DNA of 64,000 bases from Saccharibacillus endophyticus. Lineage in GTDB: Bacteria > Bacillota > Bacilli > Paenibacillales > Paenibacillaceae. The notes beneath the pieces are model-generated. The model saw nothing but the letters and a program-made list of their open reading frames with translations, did no database searches and was not told the DNA's origin. Shown here piece after piece: positions 16,038 through 25,862 of the stretch. The DNA is taken from positions 992,001 to 1,056,000 of the forward strand of contig NZ_JAAZWE010000001.1 in NCBI RefSeq assembly GCF_013185185.1. Direction: 5' to 3'. Each line of letters opens with the position of its first letter. Position 1 is the first letter of the stretch. The position numbers and the translations under genes were made by a program.

Positions 16038-18017
16038 TTATTCTTCCACTTCGGTAAAATCCACGTTCTCCACGATCCAGCGCTTGCGCGGGTCGACCTT
16101 GTCGCCCATCAATGTGGATACGCGTTTCTCTGCTTTCGCCGCATCTTCCACCTGAACCTGAAGCAAAGTGCGGGTGGTCGGGTCCATCGTCGTTTCCCAG
16201 AGTTGATCCGGATTCATTTCGCCGAGGCCTTTATAACGCTGAAGTTCGAAATTTTTGCCGCCTTTGGTCAACTTCTCAAGTTCTTCGTCGCTCCATGCGT
16301 ACACGACCTCGTTCTTGCGCGAACCTTTACGGGTGATTTTGAACAGCGGCGGCTGGGCAATATACACGCGGCCCTGATCGATCATCGGCTTCATGTATCG
16401 GTAGAAGAAAGTCAGCAGCAATACCTGGATATGCGCGCCGTCCGTATCCGCGTCGGTCATGATGACGATTTTGGCAAAATTGCTGTCTTCGATCGCGAAT
16501 TCGGGACCGATGCCCGCGCCGATTGCCGAGACGATCGCCCGGTATTCTTCGTTTTTCAGGATTTCGGCCAACTTGGCTTTTTCCGGATTCAACGGTTTGC
16601 CTTTCAGCGGAAGAATGGCTTGAATTTTGGAATCGCGCCCCTGCTTCGCGGAACCGCCGGCAGAGTCGCCTTCGACGATAAAGAGTTCGGTCTTCGTGAA
16701 GTCTTTCGATTGCGCCGGAGTCAGCTTTCCGTTCAGGTTGGAGCTTTCGCTGCGCTTTTTGCCGGTCCGCATCTCGTCGCGCGCTTTGCGCGCCGCTTCC
16801 CGCGCGCGCGCGGCCTGAACGGCTTTGCGGGTCAGAATTTGCGCGGCCTGCGGATTCTCTTCCAGGAACTGCGCGGTCTTGTCCGACACGATCGCATCGA
16901 CCGCGCTGCGGGCCGAAGCGCTGCCGAGCTGGTCTTTGGTCTGGCCGACGAACTCGACATCGCCCATTTTGATACTGATGACGGCCATCATGCCTTCGCG
17001 CAGGTCGCCGCCTTCCAGGTTTTTGTCTTTTTCCTTTAGCAAACCTGTTTTACGCGCATATTCGTTCAAAATACGCGTATATGCCGTCTTGAAGCCTGTT
17101 TCGTGCGTACCGCCGCCCCGCGTAGGAATGGAGTTAACGAACGAAGCAATCGTTTCCGTATAACCGGCGTTATATTGGAAAGCCACTTCGACTTCGATAT
17201 CGTCTTTTTCCGCATAAAAACGAACGACGTCATGCAGCACTTCTTTGCCTTCGTTGAGGAACTCGACGAACTGCTTCGCTCCGCCTTCGTAGTAGAACTC
17301 TTCTTCCGTTTCCGTACCCTTGCGCTGATCGGTCAATACGATACGCAGGCCGGAGTTCAAGAAAGCCAGCTCCTGCAAGCGTTCAGCTAGCGTATTATAG
17401 GTCAGGGAGATCCCGTTCTTGAAGACGCGAATATCCGGCTTGAACGTAACTTTCGTGCCGGTCTGTCTCGTATTTCCCAGCACCTCAAGCCCCGTTGCCG
17501 GTTCTCCGACATGCTCTACGCCCTTTTTGTCCACGCGGTATTCGAACCGTTGACGATGAATTTTGCCGTCGCGGTAAATTTCGACTTCCAGCCATTCGGA
17601 CAACGCGTTCGTTACCGATGCGCCGACGCCGTGCAGGCCTCCGGACTTTTTATATCCTCCGCCGCCGAATTTGCCGCCGGCGTGCAGAACGGTATAAACG
17701 ACCTGGGGCGTAGGCACGCCGCTTTTGTGCATGCCCGTAGGAATGCCCCGTCCGTTATCGCGTACAGTGACGGAACCGTCCTTGTTCAACGTTACTTCAA
17801 TCCGGTCGCAATATTTCGCCAAATGCTCGTCGACAGCATTGTCCACGATTTCCCATACCAGATGGTGCAGGCCCGAAGAGCTGGTGCTCCCGATATACAT
17901 ACCCGGCCGTTTGCGAACTGCGACCAAGCCTTCGAGCACCTGTATGTCGTCCGCATCGTATCCTTGAACGGCCTGCGGGGCCGCCGTCTGTTCTGCCGTA
18001 TCGATCTGTTCGGCCAT
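16038..18017 (-). CDS. parE: DNA topoisomerase IV subunit B
   Basis: This 659-residue GHKL ATPase subunit is complete. The ATP site includes 'EIVDNAVDEH', 'DNGRGIPTG' and 'GGLHGVGASVTNAL'. The TOPRIM domain has 'FIVEGDSAGGSAKQGRD' and 'IMTDADTDGAHI', and the C-terminus has 'QRYKGLGEMNPDQLWETT'. It lacks the long insert seen in Gram-negative GyrB. GGGAG lies 5 bases before the ATG. It is the first gene of the parE-parC pair and lies 93 bases downstream of an ABC-2 permease gene on the same strand. Confidence 0.93.
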   Translation of the reverse strand: MAEQIDTAEQTAAPQAVQGYDADDIQVLEGLVAVRKRPGMYIGSTSSSGLHHLVWEIVDNAVDEHLAKYCDRIEVTLNKDGSVTVRDNGRGIPTGMHKSGVPTPQVVYTVLHAGGKFGGGGYKKSGGLHGVGASVTNALSEWLEVEIYRDGKIHRQRFEYRVDKKGVEHVGEPATGLEVLGNTRQTGTKVTFKPDIRVFKNGISLTYNTLAERLQELAFLNSGLRIVLTDQRKGTETEEEFYYEGGAKQFVEFLNEGKEVLHDVVRFYAEKDDIEVEVAFQYNAGYTETIASFVNSIPTRGGGTHETGFKTAYTRILNEYARKTGLLKEKDKNLEGGDLREGMMAVISIKMGDVEFVGQTKDQLGSASARSAVDAIVSDKTAQFLEENPQAAQILTRKAVQAARAREAARKARDEMRTGKKRSESSNLNGKLTPAQSKDFTKTELFIVEGDSAGGSAKQGRDSKIQAILPLKGKPLNPEKAKLAEILKNEEYRAIVSAIGAGIGPEFAIEDSNFAKIVIMTDADTDGAHIQVLLLTFFYRYMKPMIDQGRVYIAQPPLFKITRKGSRKNEVVYAWSDEELEKLTKGGKNFELQRYKGLGEMNPDQLWETTMDPTTRTLLQVQVEDAAKAEKRVSTLMGDKVDPRKRWIVENVDFTEVEE

Positions 18018-18110
18018 GATTTCTCCCTCTTTCTCTCTTGCTCGCTCTTTGCCTCCGGATCGTCAGCTTACCGAAATGCAAACAAGTGTTTTCATTTTTC
18101 TCTTTTCATT

Positions 18111-19100
18111 TTAAGTCAAAACGTCCCTTTTCGTAAAGACGATAAACGAAATAAACACGGAAACCGCTCCCCATGCCGCTAAAACAGCTAATGAAAAGCC
18201 TAATGTCATGCCGTCGATCGGCGCAGGATTACCCGCCAGATACTCGGTCAGCCCAAGATTTACCATAAACAGATATTTGGCGCTCGTCCAGGCCGAAGCC
18301 ATATTGGTCAAAATGGAGCCTGAAATCAAAGCGGCCATCATGACGACGATGCTTGCAGCCGTACTCCGCACCAAAACCGATACCATGAACGCCAACAGCG
18401 CGACCACGATTCCGACAAACCAAACCAGTCCCGCCTGCATCAACAAATATTGCCACTGAGGCGTCGCTTGCACATAGGTCAGATCGACGTCGGACCCGTT
18501 CAATACGAATCCGGTGAAGATCGGAATACTCCAACCGGAATAGCCGAAAAAGACGCCCGAAATCAAATAACAGACCAGATAGGCGCTCACGACGATCAAT
18601 GAGACGAACATAAGCAGAGCCGTCAATTTGCTTAACAGCACTTTCCAGCGCCGCACCGGCCTTGCAAGCAGCATCTTGATCGTGCCGCCCGTTCGTTCCG
18701 AGGAAACCAGGTCGGAAGCGATTGTCAGAATCATCAAAGGAATAAACAAGGCCGCCGAGTTATTGATGAACTCGCGAGTGAATGTCACCCCGCCCGGTTC
18801 GTTCGGATTCACGTCGTTATCGAGGTAATACTGCATCTGCTGAATATAGATTTGCCGATAAATTTTCCACTCTTGCGGAACCCGATCGCTGCTCAGCGAG
18901 TTCTGGTTATCGATAATGGCTTGCTGCACTTCCAATCGCCAATCCGTACCGTAACTCTCTTGGCGTTCAAGCGATTGTCGCATCTGCGCATAACTGAAGA
19001 TCGGCACCATAATGGCAAGAATCAAAAGCACGATGTAAAAACGCTTTTTCTTGATGATCTTGACGACTTCGTTTTGTACCATAGCCCAAAACCGTTTCAC
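18111..19100 (-). CDS. ABC-2 type transporter permease
   Basis: This 329-residue membrane protein has one N-terminal helix (~20-38, 'FYIVLLILAIMVPIFSYA'), a large extracellular loop (~40-110) and about five further helices from ~112. This is the layout of ABC-2 exporter permeases such as those in bacteriocin-resistance or Na+-extrusion systems. The 'SSERTGGTIKMLLARPVRRW' segment is the usual ATPase-contact region. It overlaps the ATPase gene by 4 bases. The transported substrate cannot be predicted. Confidence 0.85.
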   Translation of the reverse strand: MKRFWAMVQNEVVKIIKKKRFYIVLLILAIMVPIFSYAQMRQSLERQESYGTDWRLEVQQAIIDNQNSLSSDRVPQEWKIYRQIYIQQMQYYLDNDVNPNEPGGVTFTREFINNSAALFIPLMILTIASDLVSSERTGGTIKMLLARPVRRWKVLLSKLTALLMFVSLIVVSAYLVCYLISGVFFGYSGWSIPIFTGFVLNGSDVDLTYVQATPQWQYLLMQAGLVWFVGIVVALLAFMVSVLVRSTAASIVVMMAALISGSILTNMASAWTSAKYLFMVNLGLTEYLAGNPAPIDGMTLGFSLAVLAAWGAVSVFISFIVFTKRDVLT

Positions 19101-20068
19101 TCGATGCCCTCCCCTTCGGTCATTTGCAGGAAAAGTCGCTCCAGCGTGGGGGCAACGCGGTGAACGCCTCTTACGGCAATGCCTTCGCGGACCATCACGT
19201 CGAGCACTTCGGCTACACGCTCTTCCGGCGTCTCGGTCACGATGCTGCGCTCGTTCAATAAAGCGGCAGCGGCATCTTCCAGTGCTTCCGCTCCGGCCGA
19301 ATCCACAATAACGATATCTTCATATTCGGCAAGCAAAGTCAAAGCTGCGGCTTTCGGTTCAACGTCCCAAATCACCATTCCTCGGCCTGCACCCATCAAC
19401 TCGTCGACCGACCCTACCGCAAGCTCTCGGCCACCGCCGATAATCGCGACCCGATCGCAGAGCAGTTGAATCTCGCTCAACAAATGACTGGATACGAAAA
19501 CCGCGAGTCCCGCCGAAGCCAGTTCGCGGATAAAAGCTCGCATTTCCTTGATTCCTTTGGGATCAAGACCATTGGTAGGCTCGTCGAGAATCAGCACTTT
19601 CGGCCGGGCAAGCAGCGCTTGCGCGATCCCCAGACGCTGACGCATTCCGAGCGAATAGGTACGAACCTTCTCATGAATCCGTCCGCCCAGATGAACAAGT
19701 TCCGTAACCTCGCGAATGCGTCGTTCGTCAATTCCATCCTGCATGCGGGCAAAATGCATCAGGTTCTCCCAGCCTGTCAGATAAGGATACATTTCCGGAT
19801 TTTCGACGATGGAGCCTACATGCTTCAGCGCTTCTTCCGGTTGCTTTTGCACATCGAAACCGCAAATTTCAACGCTTCCGGAGGTCGGTTTAATAAGACC
19901 GACCAGCATGCGGATCGTCGTCGTCTTGCCTGCGCCGTTCGGACCGAGAAAGCCGAAAATTTCGCCTTCCCGCACGTCGAAGCTGATGCTATGAATGATC
20001 GTTTTACGACCGATTCGCTTATTTAAATCCCGTACACGCAGAACGAAACCGTCGTCAGACTGATTCAT
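19097..20068 (-). CDS. ABC transporter ATP-binding protein
   Basis: This 323-residue ATPase drives the permease encoded next. It has Walker A 'GPNGAGKTTTIRML', signature 'YSLGMRQRLGIAQALL', Walker B 'VLILDEPTNGLDP' and switch His in 'SSHLLSEI'. A C-terminal extension (~220-323) like that of CcmA/BcrA-type ATPases is present. The stop overlaps the permease start (ATGA). All catalytic residues are intact. Confidence 0.92.
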   Translation of the reverse strand: MNQSDDGFVLRVRDLNKRIGRKTIIHSISFDVREGEIFGFLGPNGAGKTTTIRMLVGLIKPTSGSVEICGFDVQKQPEEALKHVGSIVENPEMYPYLTGWENLMHFARMQDGIDERRIREVTELVHLGGRIHEKVRTYSLGMRQRLGIAQALLARPKVLILDEPTNGLDPKGIKEMRAFIRELASAGLAVFVSSHLLSEIQLLCDRVAIIGGGRELAVGSVDELMGAGRGMVIWDVEPKAAALTLLAEYEDIVIVDSAGAEALEDAAAALLNERSIVTETPEERVAEVLDVMVREGIAVRGVHRVAPTLERLFLQMTEGEGIE

Positions 20069-20168
20069 CTTTCCCCGTCCCTTCCTTGGTTATCGACTTT
20101 TTCAAAGGTTCATGCGGTCAACGTACTAATACCTTGTCAACATTAAAGGCAAGGTTACGCTCTCAAAC

Positions 20169-20984
20169 TTATTCCAACCCTTGAACGATTCGCTGCGCAA
20201 TACGCTCATAGCCGTCCGAGTTCGGATGAAAATGATCGGATGACAAGTAAGCGCCGGGATCTCGTTCAAACAGGTCAAATGTCGGTGTCAGGACCATATT
20301 CTTCCCTTTAGCAATACGTGCCGATGCTTGGGCATTCCATTCGGCAATCCCCAGATCGCCTTCATCGCGCAGCGATTCGATATCGCCGAACGGATTATAT
20401 AAACCCAGATAAATAATGCGTGCCGTCGGATTGATAACCCGAAGTTGATCAAGTGCTTCGCCAAGCCGTTGCGAGGCCGAAGGCAAAGCCGTATCCAACG
20501 CGTTGGCATCCGGTGCTTCCGTACTCGTTTGTAAAGCCGCACCGCCTTGAAACAGGTCGTTTGCACCGATCGACAGCAAGATTATATTAGCTTCCTTCAA
20601 TACATAACGAACGCCGGGTTCATTCAATTCCGTCAGTAACTCCTGCGTAGTCATGCCGTTAATTCCGAGATTATTAAGAAAACGCACTTCGCGATCGCCG
20701 CTTTGACCCAACAAAACCGCGGCCCGCCGGGCAAATCCCTGTCCGGTTGCATCTCCTGTTCCCTTGGCAAGCGAGTCGCCGATCGCAACGATCCGGTAAC
20801 TTCCGTCTTCGGTCGAAGGAGCGCGTTCTGTCAACGGAGCAACCGCAGAAGCATCGGCGTTCGCAAGGTTAGGCCTCGGAAACATCAGCTCTTGCGCTCC
20901 GTATCCGAAACCAACAGCCAGCAATAAAGCAGAAAGTGCCGAAAGTACGGCCGTTGTTCGCCATATCCACTTCCACGAATTCAT
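20169..20984 (-). CDS. Secreted or membrane-anchored SGNH/GDSL hydrolase
   Basis: This is a 271-residue protein with an N-terminal hydrophobic helix (~9-29), either a signal peptide without a clear cleavage site or an anchor. The SGNH blocks are all present: block I 'IVAIGDSLAKGTG' (Ser), block II 'NNLGINGMTT' (Gly), block III 'SIGANDLFQ' (Asn) and block V 'SSDHFHPNSDGY' (Asp/His). Such enzymes are esterases, often lipases or peptidoglycan/teichoic acid deacetylases, acting outside the membrane. It lies 100 bases upstream of the ABC genes on the same strand. The substrate is unknown. Confidence 0.85.
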   Translation of the reverse strand: MNSWKWIWRTTAVLSALSALLLAVGFGYGAQELMFPRPNLANADASAVAPLTERAPSTEDGSYRIVAIGDSLAKGTGDATGQGFARRAAVLLGQSGDREVRFLNNLGINGMTTQELLTELNEPGVRYVLKEANIILLSIGANDLFQGGAALQTSTEAPDANALDTALPSASQRLGEALDQLRVINPTARIIYLGLYNPFGDIESLRDEGDLGIAEWNAQASARIAKGKNMVLTPTFDLFERDPGAYLSSDHFHPNSDGYERIAQRIVQGLE

Positions 20985-21115
20985 GCTTCTCCTCCTTATA
21001 TGAAAGACAACAAAAGTTTAAGCTTTCGCGTATGCGCCACGTACCTTACCTTAAGTGTTCGTGAAGCAATTTGCAAACGCGGTTCGAAATTTTTTTAACT
21101 TCTGCAAAAAGATAC

Positions 21116-21145
21116 TTGCTAAGCTATTTTAATTTATGATAGGAT
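21116..21145 (+). promoter_or_regulatory. Candidate promoter of tRNA-Lys
   Basis: TTGCTA (21116-21121) and TAGGAT (21140-21145), 18 bases apart, lie about 57 bases upstream of the tRNA. Each matches 4 of 6 consensus bases. Confidence 0.35.
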
Positions 21146-21202
21146 ATTCTTTGTCGCCAGAAATAATCGTTCAATGATGAAGGCGGCCGTTACAAAAAAT
21201 AT

Positions 21203-21275
21203 GGGACATTAGCTCAATTGGCAGAGCATTCGACTCTTAATCGACAGGTTGTAGGTTCGATTCCTACATGTCCCA
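21203..21275 (+). tRNA. tRNA-Lys (anticodon CTT)
   Basis: This is a 73-base cloverleaf. The acceptor GGGACAT pairs with ATGTCCC, with discriminator A. The D arm is AGCTCAATTGGCAGAGC. The anticodon loop CTCTTAA carries CTT (reads AAG, Lys), with a mismatch at the top of its stem. The T arm is GTAGG-TTCGATT-CCTAC. The 3' CCA is not encoded. It stands alone, with a promoter-like sequence upstream and a terminator downstream. Confidence 0.93.
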
Positions 21276-21298
21276 TTCTTTATATAATGAACGATCGC

Positions 21299-21336
21299 GA
21301 AGAACCCCAACCTCCCAAAAGGTTGGGGTTCTTCGT
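21299..21336 (+). terminator. Terminator of the tRNA gene
   Basis: AGAACCCCAACC / GGTTGGGGTTCT: a perfect 12-bp stem, 25 bases after the tRNA. Only a short T-rich tail follows. Confidence 0.75.
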
Positions 21337-21357
21337 ATTCCAAAATCCAACGTAACT

Positions 21358-21493
21358 GGAAACGAGAAGACGGAGAGAAAATTCAGTTCAATACGCCTTT
21401 GAACTTGGAAAACTTCGACTAAAAATTTCAATCGACTTTTCCAAGTGAGACAGCGAATTGAACGAATTTTTCTCGGAGTCTTCTCGTTTCTCC
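21358..21493. repeat. Intergenic inverted-repeat element, copy E
   Basis: The terminal inverted repeats are GGAAACGAGAAGAC (21358-21371) and GTCTTCTCGTTTC then TCC (21478-21493). Nested inside are GAGAGAAAATTC / GAATTTTTCTC and the inner hairpin CTTGGAAAA / TTTTCCAAG (21404-21412 and 21437-21445), flanked by CCTTTGAA and GTGAGACAGCG. These inner motifs recur inverted in copy B. The element lies between the tRNA terminator and the CAP-domain gene. Confidence 0.8.
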
Positions 21494-21503
21494 ACCCGCC
21501 CCA

Positions 21504-22058
21504 TCAACCAATAAATAACTGAACCCAATATCCATTATAATAGCCGACGCCGATCGAGGTGAAGCTTGGGTTCAAGATGTTGCTTCGATGTCCTTCGCTA
21601 TTCATCCATCCTTGCATCACGCTCTCGGGCGAACGCTGTCCCATCGCAATATTCTCACCCGCTGTTCGGAACGGTACCTTTTGTAATCTCAAGAGGTTGA
21701 AAGGAGAACCGTATGTCGGAGAGGTATGGTCGAAGTATCCTTTCTTCGACATATCCATGGCTTTCAAACGCGAAGCCTTCGCTGTGCCTGCATGGATCGT
21801 AAGCGGCTTGAGCCCAGCCTTGCGACGTTCCAAGTTCACCAGATAAACCACTTTGGCGGTAAACTTCGACTTATCGGTTGTCGTTTTTGCATACGCGGCT
21901 TCATAAGCGGTTTGGGCATGCGCATTTTCTAGGGGGCCTACCCCGTACACACCGCCCATTACGAACGTAGAGGCCAAAGCAAGCAAACTTATTTTCTTGC
22001 AGAAGGCCACTGCAACGCTTGGCTTTGCTTTTCGCTTTTTCATGCTTGATGCGTTCAT
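21504..22058 (-). CDS. Secreted CAP/SCP-domain protein (YkwD-like)
   Basis: This 184-residue exported protein has a basic N-terminus and a hydrophobic stretch (~19-35) ending in 'ENAHAQ', a plausible signal peptidase site near residue 48. The CAP domain (~65-184) has 'YLVNLERRKAGLKPL', 'FDHTSPTYGSPFNLL', 'AGENIAMGQRSPESVMQGWM' and 'SEGHRSNILNPSFTSIGVGYY', with the conserved His and Glu pairs. Function in bacteria is mostly unknown; spore-coat or surface roles are reported for relatives. GAGGAGG lies 7 bases before the ATG. The full CAP domain reaches the very end of the protein. Confidence 0.88.
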   Translation of the reverse strand: MNASSMKKRKAKPSVAVAFCKKISLLALASTFVMGGVYGVGPLENAHAQTAYEAAYAKTTTDKSKFTAKVVYLVNLERRKAGLKPLTIHAGTAKASRLKAMDMSKKGYFDHTSPTYGSPFNLLRLQKVPFRTAGENIAMGQRSPESVMQGWMNSEGHRSNILNPSFTSIGVGYYNGYWVQLFIG

Positions 22059-22167
22059 GCTTGTTCCTCCTCTATTTCCTTGATGACTTTGACTCTTTGC
22101 ATGGAATTGGAACCTATATCCATTTACCCGTAAAATCAGGCTGGGTAATCCTTAAGGCGATCTAAAC

Positions 22168-22196
22168 AAAAAGGCCCCGCTCGCAAGAGCCGGAAC
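22168..22196 (-). terminator. Terminator of the purT-GNAT operon
   Basis: On the minus strand, GGTTCCGGCTC-TTGC-GAGCGGGGCC (with wobble pairs and a bulge) is followed by TTTTTG, 40 bases beyond the GNAT stop. Confidence 0.65.
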
Positions 22197-22235
22197 CGAA
22201 GGGTAAGGAATTTAAATGTATGTGGTCTGTTAGTC

Positions 22236-22691
22236 TTACAGCGCTTTGATGAATTTGCAGCCGAACTTCTCAAAACCGGCATGTTGATAGAACTCGTGTG
22301 CGCCAATACGATCCTCGCGATTGATTCCGGTCAGGAACAGAAAGCGGCATCCCGATTCTGTAGCCCAGGTTTCCGCTTGCTCGACAAGCAAACGGCCGAT
22401 TCCGCAGCCGCGGCAATCCTCGTTTACGATCAGCCCGGCAATTTGAACCATCTGCGCTTCCGATCCTCGTGCAGGAATCAAACGCAGCGAGATCATCCCC
22501 ACCGCTTTGCCGTCTTTTTCTGCCAAATAAGTCTGGAAATTCGGATTGTTTTCGCGCGATTCCAATTGCTCGCGCATGACGCTAGGCGTCGTAGGATACG
22601 ACAGTTTTCGCATCAATTCCGTCAATGCGGCAGCATCGCTGCAAGAAGCTACGCGAAGGCTCGCTGTTTTTTCCAATACGTTAGTTGTCAT
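22236..22691 (-). CDS. GNAT-family acetyltransferase
   Basis: This 151-residue single-domain GNAT protein has a clear acetyl-CoA site, '[20 protein letters not shown]', and the C-terminal motif '[14 protein letters not shown]'. The start ATG lies inside the end of purT (11-base overlap) with AGGAG 7 bases upstream, so it is cotranscribed and probably translationally coupled. The substrate is unknown; the link to purine synthesis may only be positional. Confidence 0.82.
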   Translation of the reverse strand: MTTNVLEKTASLRVASCSDAAALTELMRKLSYPTTPSVMREQLESRENNPNFQTYLAEKDGKAVGMISLRLIPARGSEAQMVQIAGLIVNEDCRGCGIGRLLVEQAETWATESGCRFLFLTGINREDRIGAHEFYQHAGFEKFGCKFIKAL

Positions 22692-23871
22692 CCGAATACT
22701 CCTCTTTTAGCAGGCCGGCCGCTTCGCGGGCACGGCTGCGCGCAGTTTCCACATCTTCCGCCGCGCTAAGCGCGACGGCCATTCTGCGACCCGGCTTCGA
22801 ATCGGGCTTGCCGAATATTCGAACCTGGGTACGCGGGACGCTCAAGGCTTCCGTCAGACCGCCAACTTTGAAATTTTCGCTTGATCGGGTTGCTTTCAGC
22901 GTTGCCGAAGCCCCCGGTACCAGCAGTTCGACTCCCGTGATAGGAAGTCCCAGTATCGCTCTCGCGTGCAGCGCGAACTCCGACAGATCCTGCGTAACCA
23001 TCGTTACCATACCGGTGTCGTGCGGACGCGGCGATACTTCGCTGAAGACAACGCCGTCCTTCGTCAGGAACAATTCAACGCCAAACAGCCCATAACCGCC
23101 AAGCTCGTCTGTAATTGCTTTTGCAATCCGCTTGGCTTCTTCAAGCTTACCGTCATCCATCCGGTGCGGCTGCCAGGATTCCACATAGTCGCCGTCCTTC
23201 TGGATATGCCCGATCGGCGGACAAAATGACGTTCCGGATACGCTCCGAACCGTCAACAGTGTAATTTCGCTTTCAAAGGGCACGAATGCTTCCACGATGA
23301 CCCGGGTGTTGTTTTTTGCTCGCGCGCCTTCCAAAGCAAACTGCCAGCACTTCTCGGCATCCTCCGGCGTCTTCAACACGCTCTGTCCTTTGCCCGAAGA
23401 GCTCATGAGCGGCTTGATCACGCAAGGCGCGCCGAGTTCGGCCACCGCCGCCTTCAGTTCATCCAAACTGTCCGCAAAACGATAGGCCGCCGTCGGCAGG
23501 CCTAACGTCTCCGCGGCCAAGCGACGGATACCCTCGCGGTCCATCGTCAATCTGGCGGCCGTAGCCGTCGGAATCACGCGGAACCCTTCCGTCTCGAGCT
23601 TCTCCAACATCGGAGTCGCGATCGCTTCGATCTCCGGTACGATCAGATCCGGCTTTTCCCGCAAGATCAACTTCCGCAATGCGTCCGCGTCCAGCATATC
23701 GATCACATGGCTGCGGTGTGCGACCTGCATGGCGGGAGCACCCTCGTAACGATCGACGGCTATGCATTCCACGCCAAGCCGCTGCGCTTCGATGACGACT
23801 TCCTTGCCCAGTTCACCGCTTCCGAGAAGCATGATTTTCTTCGCGTCCGCGGATAATGGAGCCCCCCACAT
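22681..23871 (-). CDS. purT: Formate-dependent GAR transformylase (phosphoribosylglycinamide formyltransferase 2)
   Basis: This 396-residue ATP-grasp enzyme makes formyl-GAR from GAR, formate and ATP, the folate-independent third step of purine synthesis. The N-terminal segment '[21 protein letters not shown]' is typical. The glycine loop is '[11 protein letters not shown]', and metal/ATP residues appear in '[23 protein letters not shown]'. Length matches PurT (392 in E. coli). The start ATG has GGAG 10 bases upstream. No other pur genes are adjacent. Confidence 0.93.
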   Translation of the reverse strand: MWGAPLSADAKKIMLLGSGELGKEVVIEAQRLGVECIAVDRYEGAPAMQVAHRSHVIDMLDADALRKLILREKPDLIVPEIEAIATPMLEKLETEGFRVIPTATAARLTMDREGIRRLAAETLGLPTAAYRFADSLDELKAAVAELGAPCVIKPLMSSSGKGQSVLKTPEDAEKCWQFALEGARAKNNTRVIVEAFVPFESEITLLTVRSVSGTSFCPPIGHIQKDGDYVESWQPHRMDDGKLEEAKRIAKAITDELGGYGLFGVELFLTKDGVVFSEVSPRPHDTGMVTMVTQDLSEFALHARAILGLPITGVELLVPGASATLKATRSSENFKVGGLTEALSVPRTQVRIFGKPDSKPGRRMAVALSAAEDVETARSRAREAAGLLKEEYSDDN

Positions 23872-23963
23872 CGTTGACCAACTCCTACGCTTTTTGGTTT
23901 ATCCTTATCTATTTTGTCTGCTGGCAGACTGAATTGCAACCCCGATCGCTCAAATTTTTATGA

Positions 23964-24004
23964 AAAAATAGCGAAAACCCGCGAAAATTGTCGCAGGTTT
24001 TCAA
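23964..24004 (-). terminator. Terminator of the ABC exporter pair
   Basis: On the minus strand, GAAAACCTGCGA / TCGCGGGTTTTC is followed by CTATTTTTTC, 14 bases beyond the exporter stop. Confidence 0.65.
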
Positions 24005-24017
24005 AGAAATATCCTTT

Positions 24018-25862
24018 TTACAAAAAACGGAATTGAGCTTCGACCAAGCCGTTGTAAATCCCGCCATGTTTAATCAATTCGGCATGCGTGCCTTGTTCCT
24101 TGATCTCGCCGTGGTCGAGCACGATGATCTTGTCGGCATGGCGAATCGTGGAGAGACGGTGTGCCACGATGAAGGAGGTTCGGCCTTCAAGCAGCACTTT
24201 CAGCGCTTCTTGGATCCTCAATTCCGTCTCCGTATCGATGCTGGCCGTGGCTTCGTCCAGGATCAAGATTCGCGGATCGGCAAGCAGGGCCCGGGCGAAC
24301 GAAAGCAATTGCCGCTGCCCCATGGAAAGCGCGCTTCCCCGTTCTTCGACTTCCGTATCGTATCCGCCGGGAAGCGCCATAATAAAATCGTGCGCTTTGA
24401 CGGCCCGCGTGACTTCTTCGATCTCCGCGTCCGTCGCGTCCAAGCGGCCGAAGCGAATATTTTCGCGAATGGTGCCCGAGAAAATGAACGTATCCTGCAG
24501 CACGATTCCGATCTGCGCGCGCAGGCTTTCCAGCTTGACGTCCCGCACGTCGTTGCCGTCGAGTTTGACGGAGCCTTCGCTAACGTCGTAAAAGCGGCTG
24601 AGCAGATTGATGATCGTCGACTTGCCGGAGCCGGTATGGCCGACGAGCGCGATGGATTGCCCGGCTTTAGCTTCGATATCGATGCCTTTAAGCGCTTGGC
24701 GTCCCGGTTCGTACTCGAACACGACTTTTTCCAGATTGACGTCGCCCCGAATTTTCGGCAGCGGCTTCGCTCCCGGCTTGTCGTCGATGCTCGGCTCCTC
24801 GTCCAGGAACTCGAAAATACGTTCCGACGAAGCCATCGCCACAAGCAGTTGGTTGTACATTTGGCCCAGACGGTTGATCGGGTCCCAGAAGTTGCCGACA
24901 TAGTTCGCGAACGTCACGAGCAGGCCGACCGTTACTTCTCCCTGTTGGATCAGATAGGTACCGTACCAGAACAGGATCATCGATCCGAACCCGCCCGTGA
25001 TCTCGATCATCGGTCCGAAGGCCTGGTTCATCGTCGAAGCGCGGTTCCAGGATTTCCGGCTGTCCGCGTTCATGCCGTTGAAAAATTTCATGTTTTCTTT
25101 TTCCTGCGTGTAGGCCTGAGTCACGCGAATGCCCTGGATCGCTTCGTTCAAGTGCGAATTGATCCGAGAGTTTTTGAGGCGGACATCCTGCCAAGCCATG
25201 CGGATTTTCTGGCGCAGCTTGGTCGAGATAAAGAACATGATCGGAACGGTAATCATCACGGCCAGTCCCAGCTTCCAGTTGATCAGCAGCAAAATGACCA
25301 TGATTCCGGCCAATTGAACGCAGTCGATCATCGCGTTGACCGCGCCGTTCGTGAACAAATCCTGCAGCGAGTTGACGTCGTTCGTTACCCGTACCAACAC
25401 CGAACCCGCCGGGCGCTTGTCGAAGAAATTGAACGAGAGCTTCTGGATATGCTTGAACAGCGAAGAGCGAATATCGTAAATGACCCGCTGCCCGATGATA
25501 TTCGTGTATCTGATCCGGAATACGTTGGCGACCCATTGTACGAGATACAGTCCGAGTACCGCGGCCGTTACGATGTAGAGCAGCTTTTGGTCGCCGCCTT
25601 TGATCGCTCCGTCGATCGCCACGACCCCGGTCAAATACGGAACCGCAAGTTTCGTGACGGTTCCGAGAACCGTCATGATGAGAATCAGCGGCAGCATCTG
25701 TTTGGCGTACGGACGCATGTACGAGAACAGCCTGCCGAACTGTTTCCAATTGAACGCCTTGTCGATATCGTCGTCGTCCTTATAGACGAAACGGCTTTGG
25801 TTAGGGTCGCTCTGCGCTTTTTTGCCTAGCTTGGGATTGAACTTTTCTCCGTGCGTGCTCAC
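24018..25862 (-). CDS. ABC exporter half-transporter with intact NBD (BmrD/YheH-like)
   Basis: This 614-residue fused membrane-ATPase subunit has six helices (~50-340) and a nucleotide-binding domain (~365-610). The domain shows Walker A 'GHTGSGKSTIINLL', Walker B 'ILILDEATASIDTETE' with catalytic Glu, and 'AHRLSTIRHAD'. The signature is 'LSMGQRQ' rather than LSGGQ. It overlaps the preceding half-transporter by 4 bases. The pair fits heterodimeric multidrug exporters such as BmrCD. This subunit has a complete Walker B and the partner a complete signature, so together they form one consensus and one degenerate ATP site. Confidence 0.88.
   Translation of the reverse strand: MSTHGEKFNPKLGKKAQSDPNQSRFVYKDDDDIDKAFNWKQFGRLFSYMRPYAKQMLPLILIMTVLGTVTKLAVPYLTGVVAIDGAIKGGDQKLLYIVTAAVLGLYLVQWVANVFRIRYTNIIGQRVIYDIRSSLFKHIQKLSFNFFDKRPAGSVLVRVTNDVNSLQDLFTNGAVNAMIDCVQLAGIMVILLLINWKLGLAVMITVPIMFFISTKLRQKIRMAWQDVRLKNSRINSHLNEAIQGIRVTQAYTQEKENMKFFNGMNADSRKSWNRASTMNQAFGPMIEITGGFGSMILFWYGTYLIQQGEVTVGLLVTFANYVGNFWDPINRLGQMYNQLLVAMASSERIFEFLDEEPSIDDKPGAKPLPKIRGDVNLEKVVFEYEPGRQALKGIDIEAKAGQSIALVGHTGSGKSTIINLLSRFYDVSEGSVKLDGNDVRDVKLESLRAQIGIVLQDTFIFSGTIRENIRFGRLDATDAEIEEVTRAVKAHDFIMALPGGYDTEVEERGSALSMGQRQLLSFARALLADPRILILDEATASIDTETELRIQEALKVLLEGRTSFIVAHRLSTIRHADKIIVLDHGEIKEQGTHAELIKHGGIYNGLVEAQFRFL

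Noticed and set aside
16203..17039. 278-codon plus-strand frame within parE
   Set aside because: Antisense shadow in a GC-rich conserved gene; no start signal.
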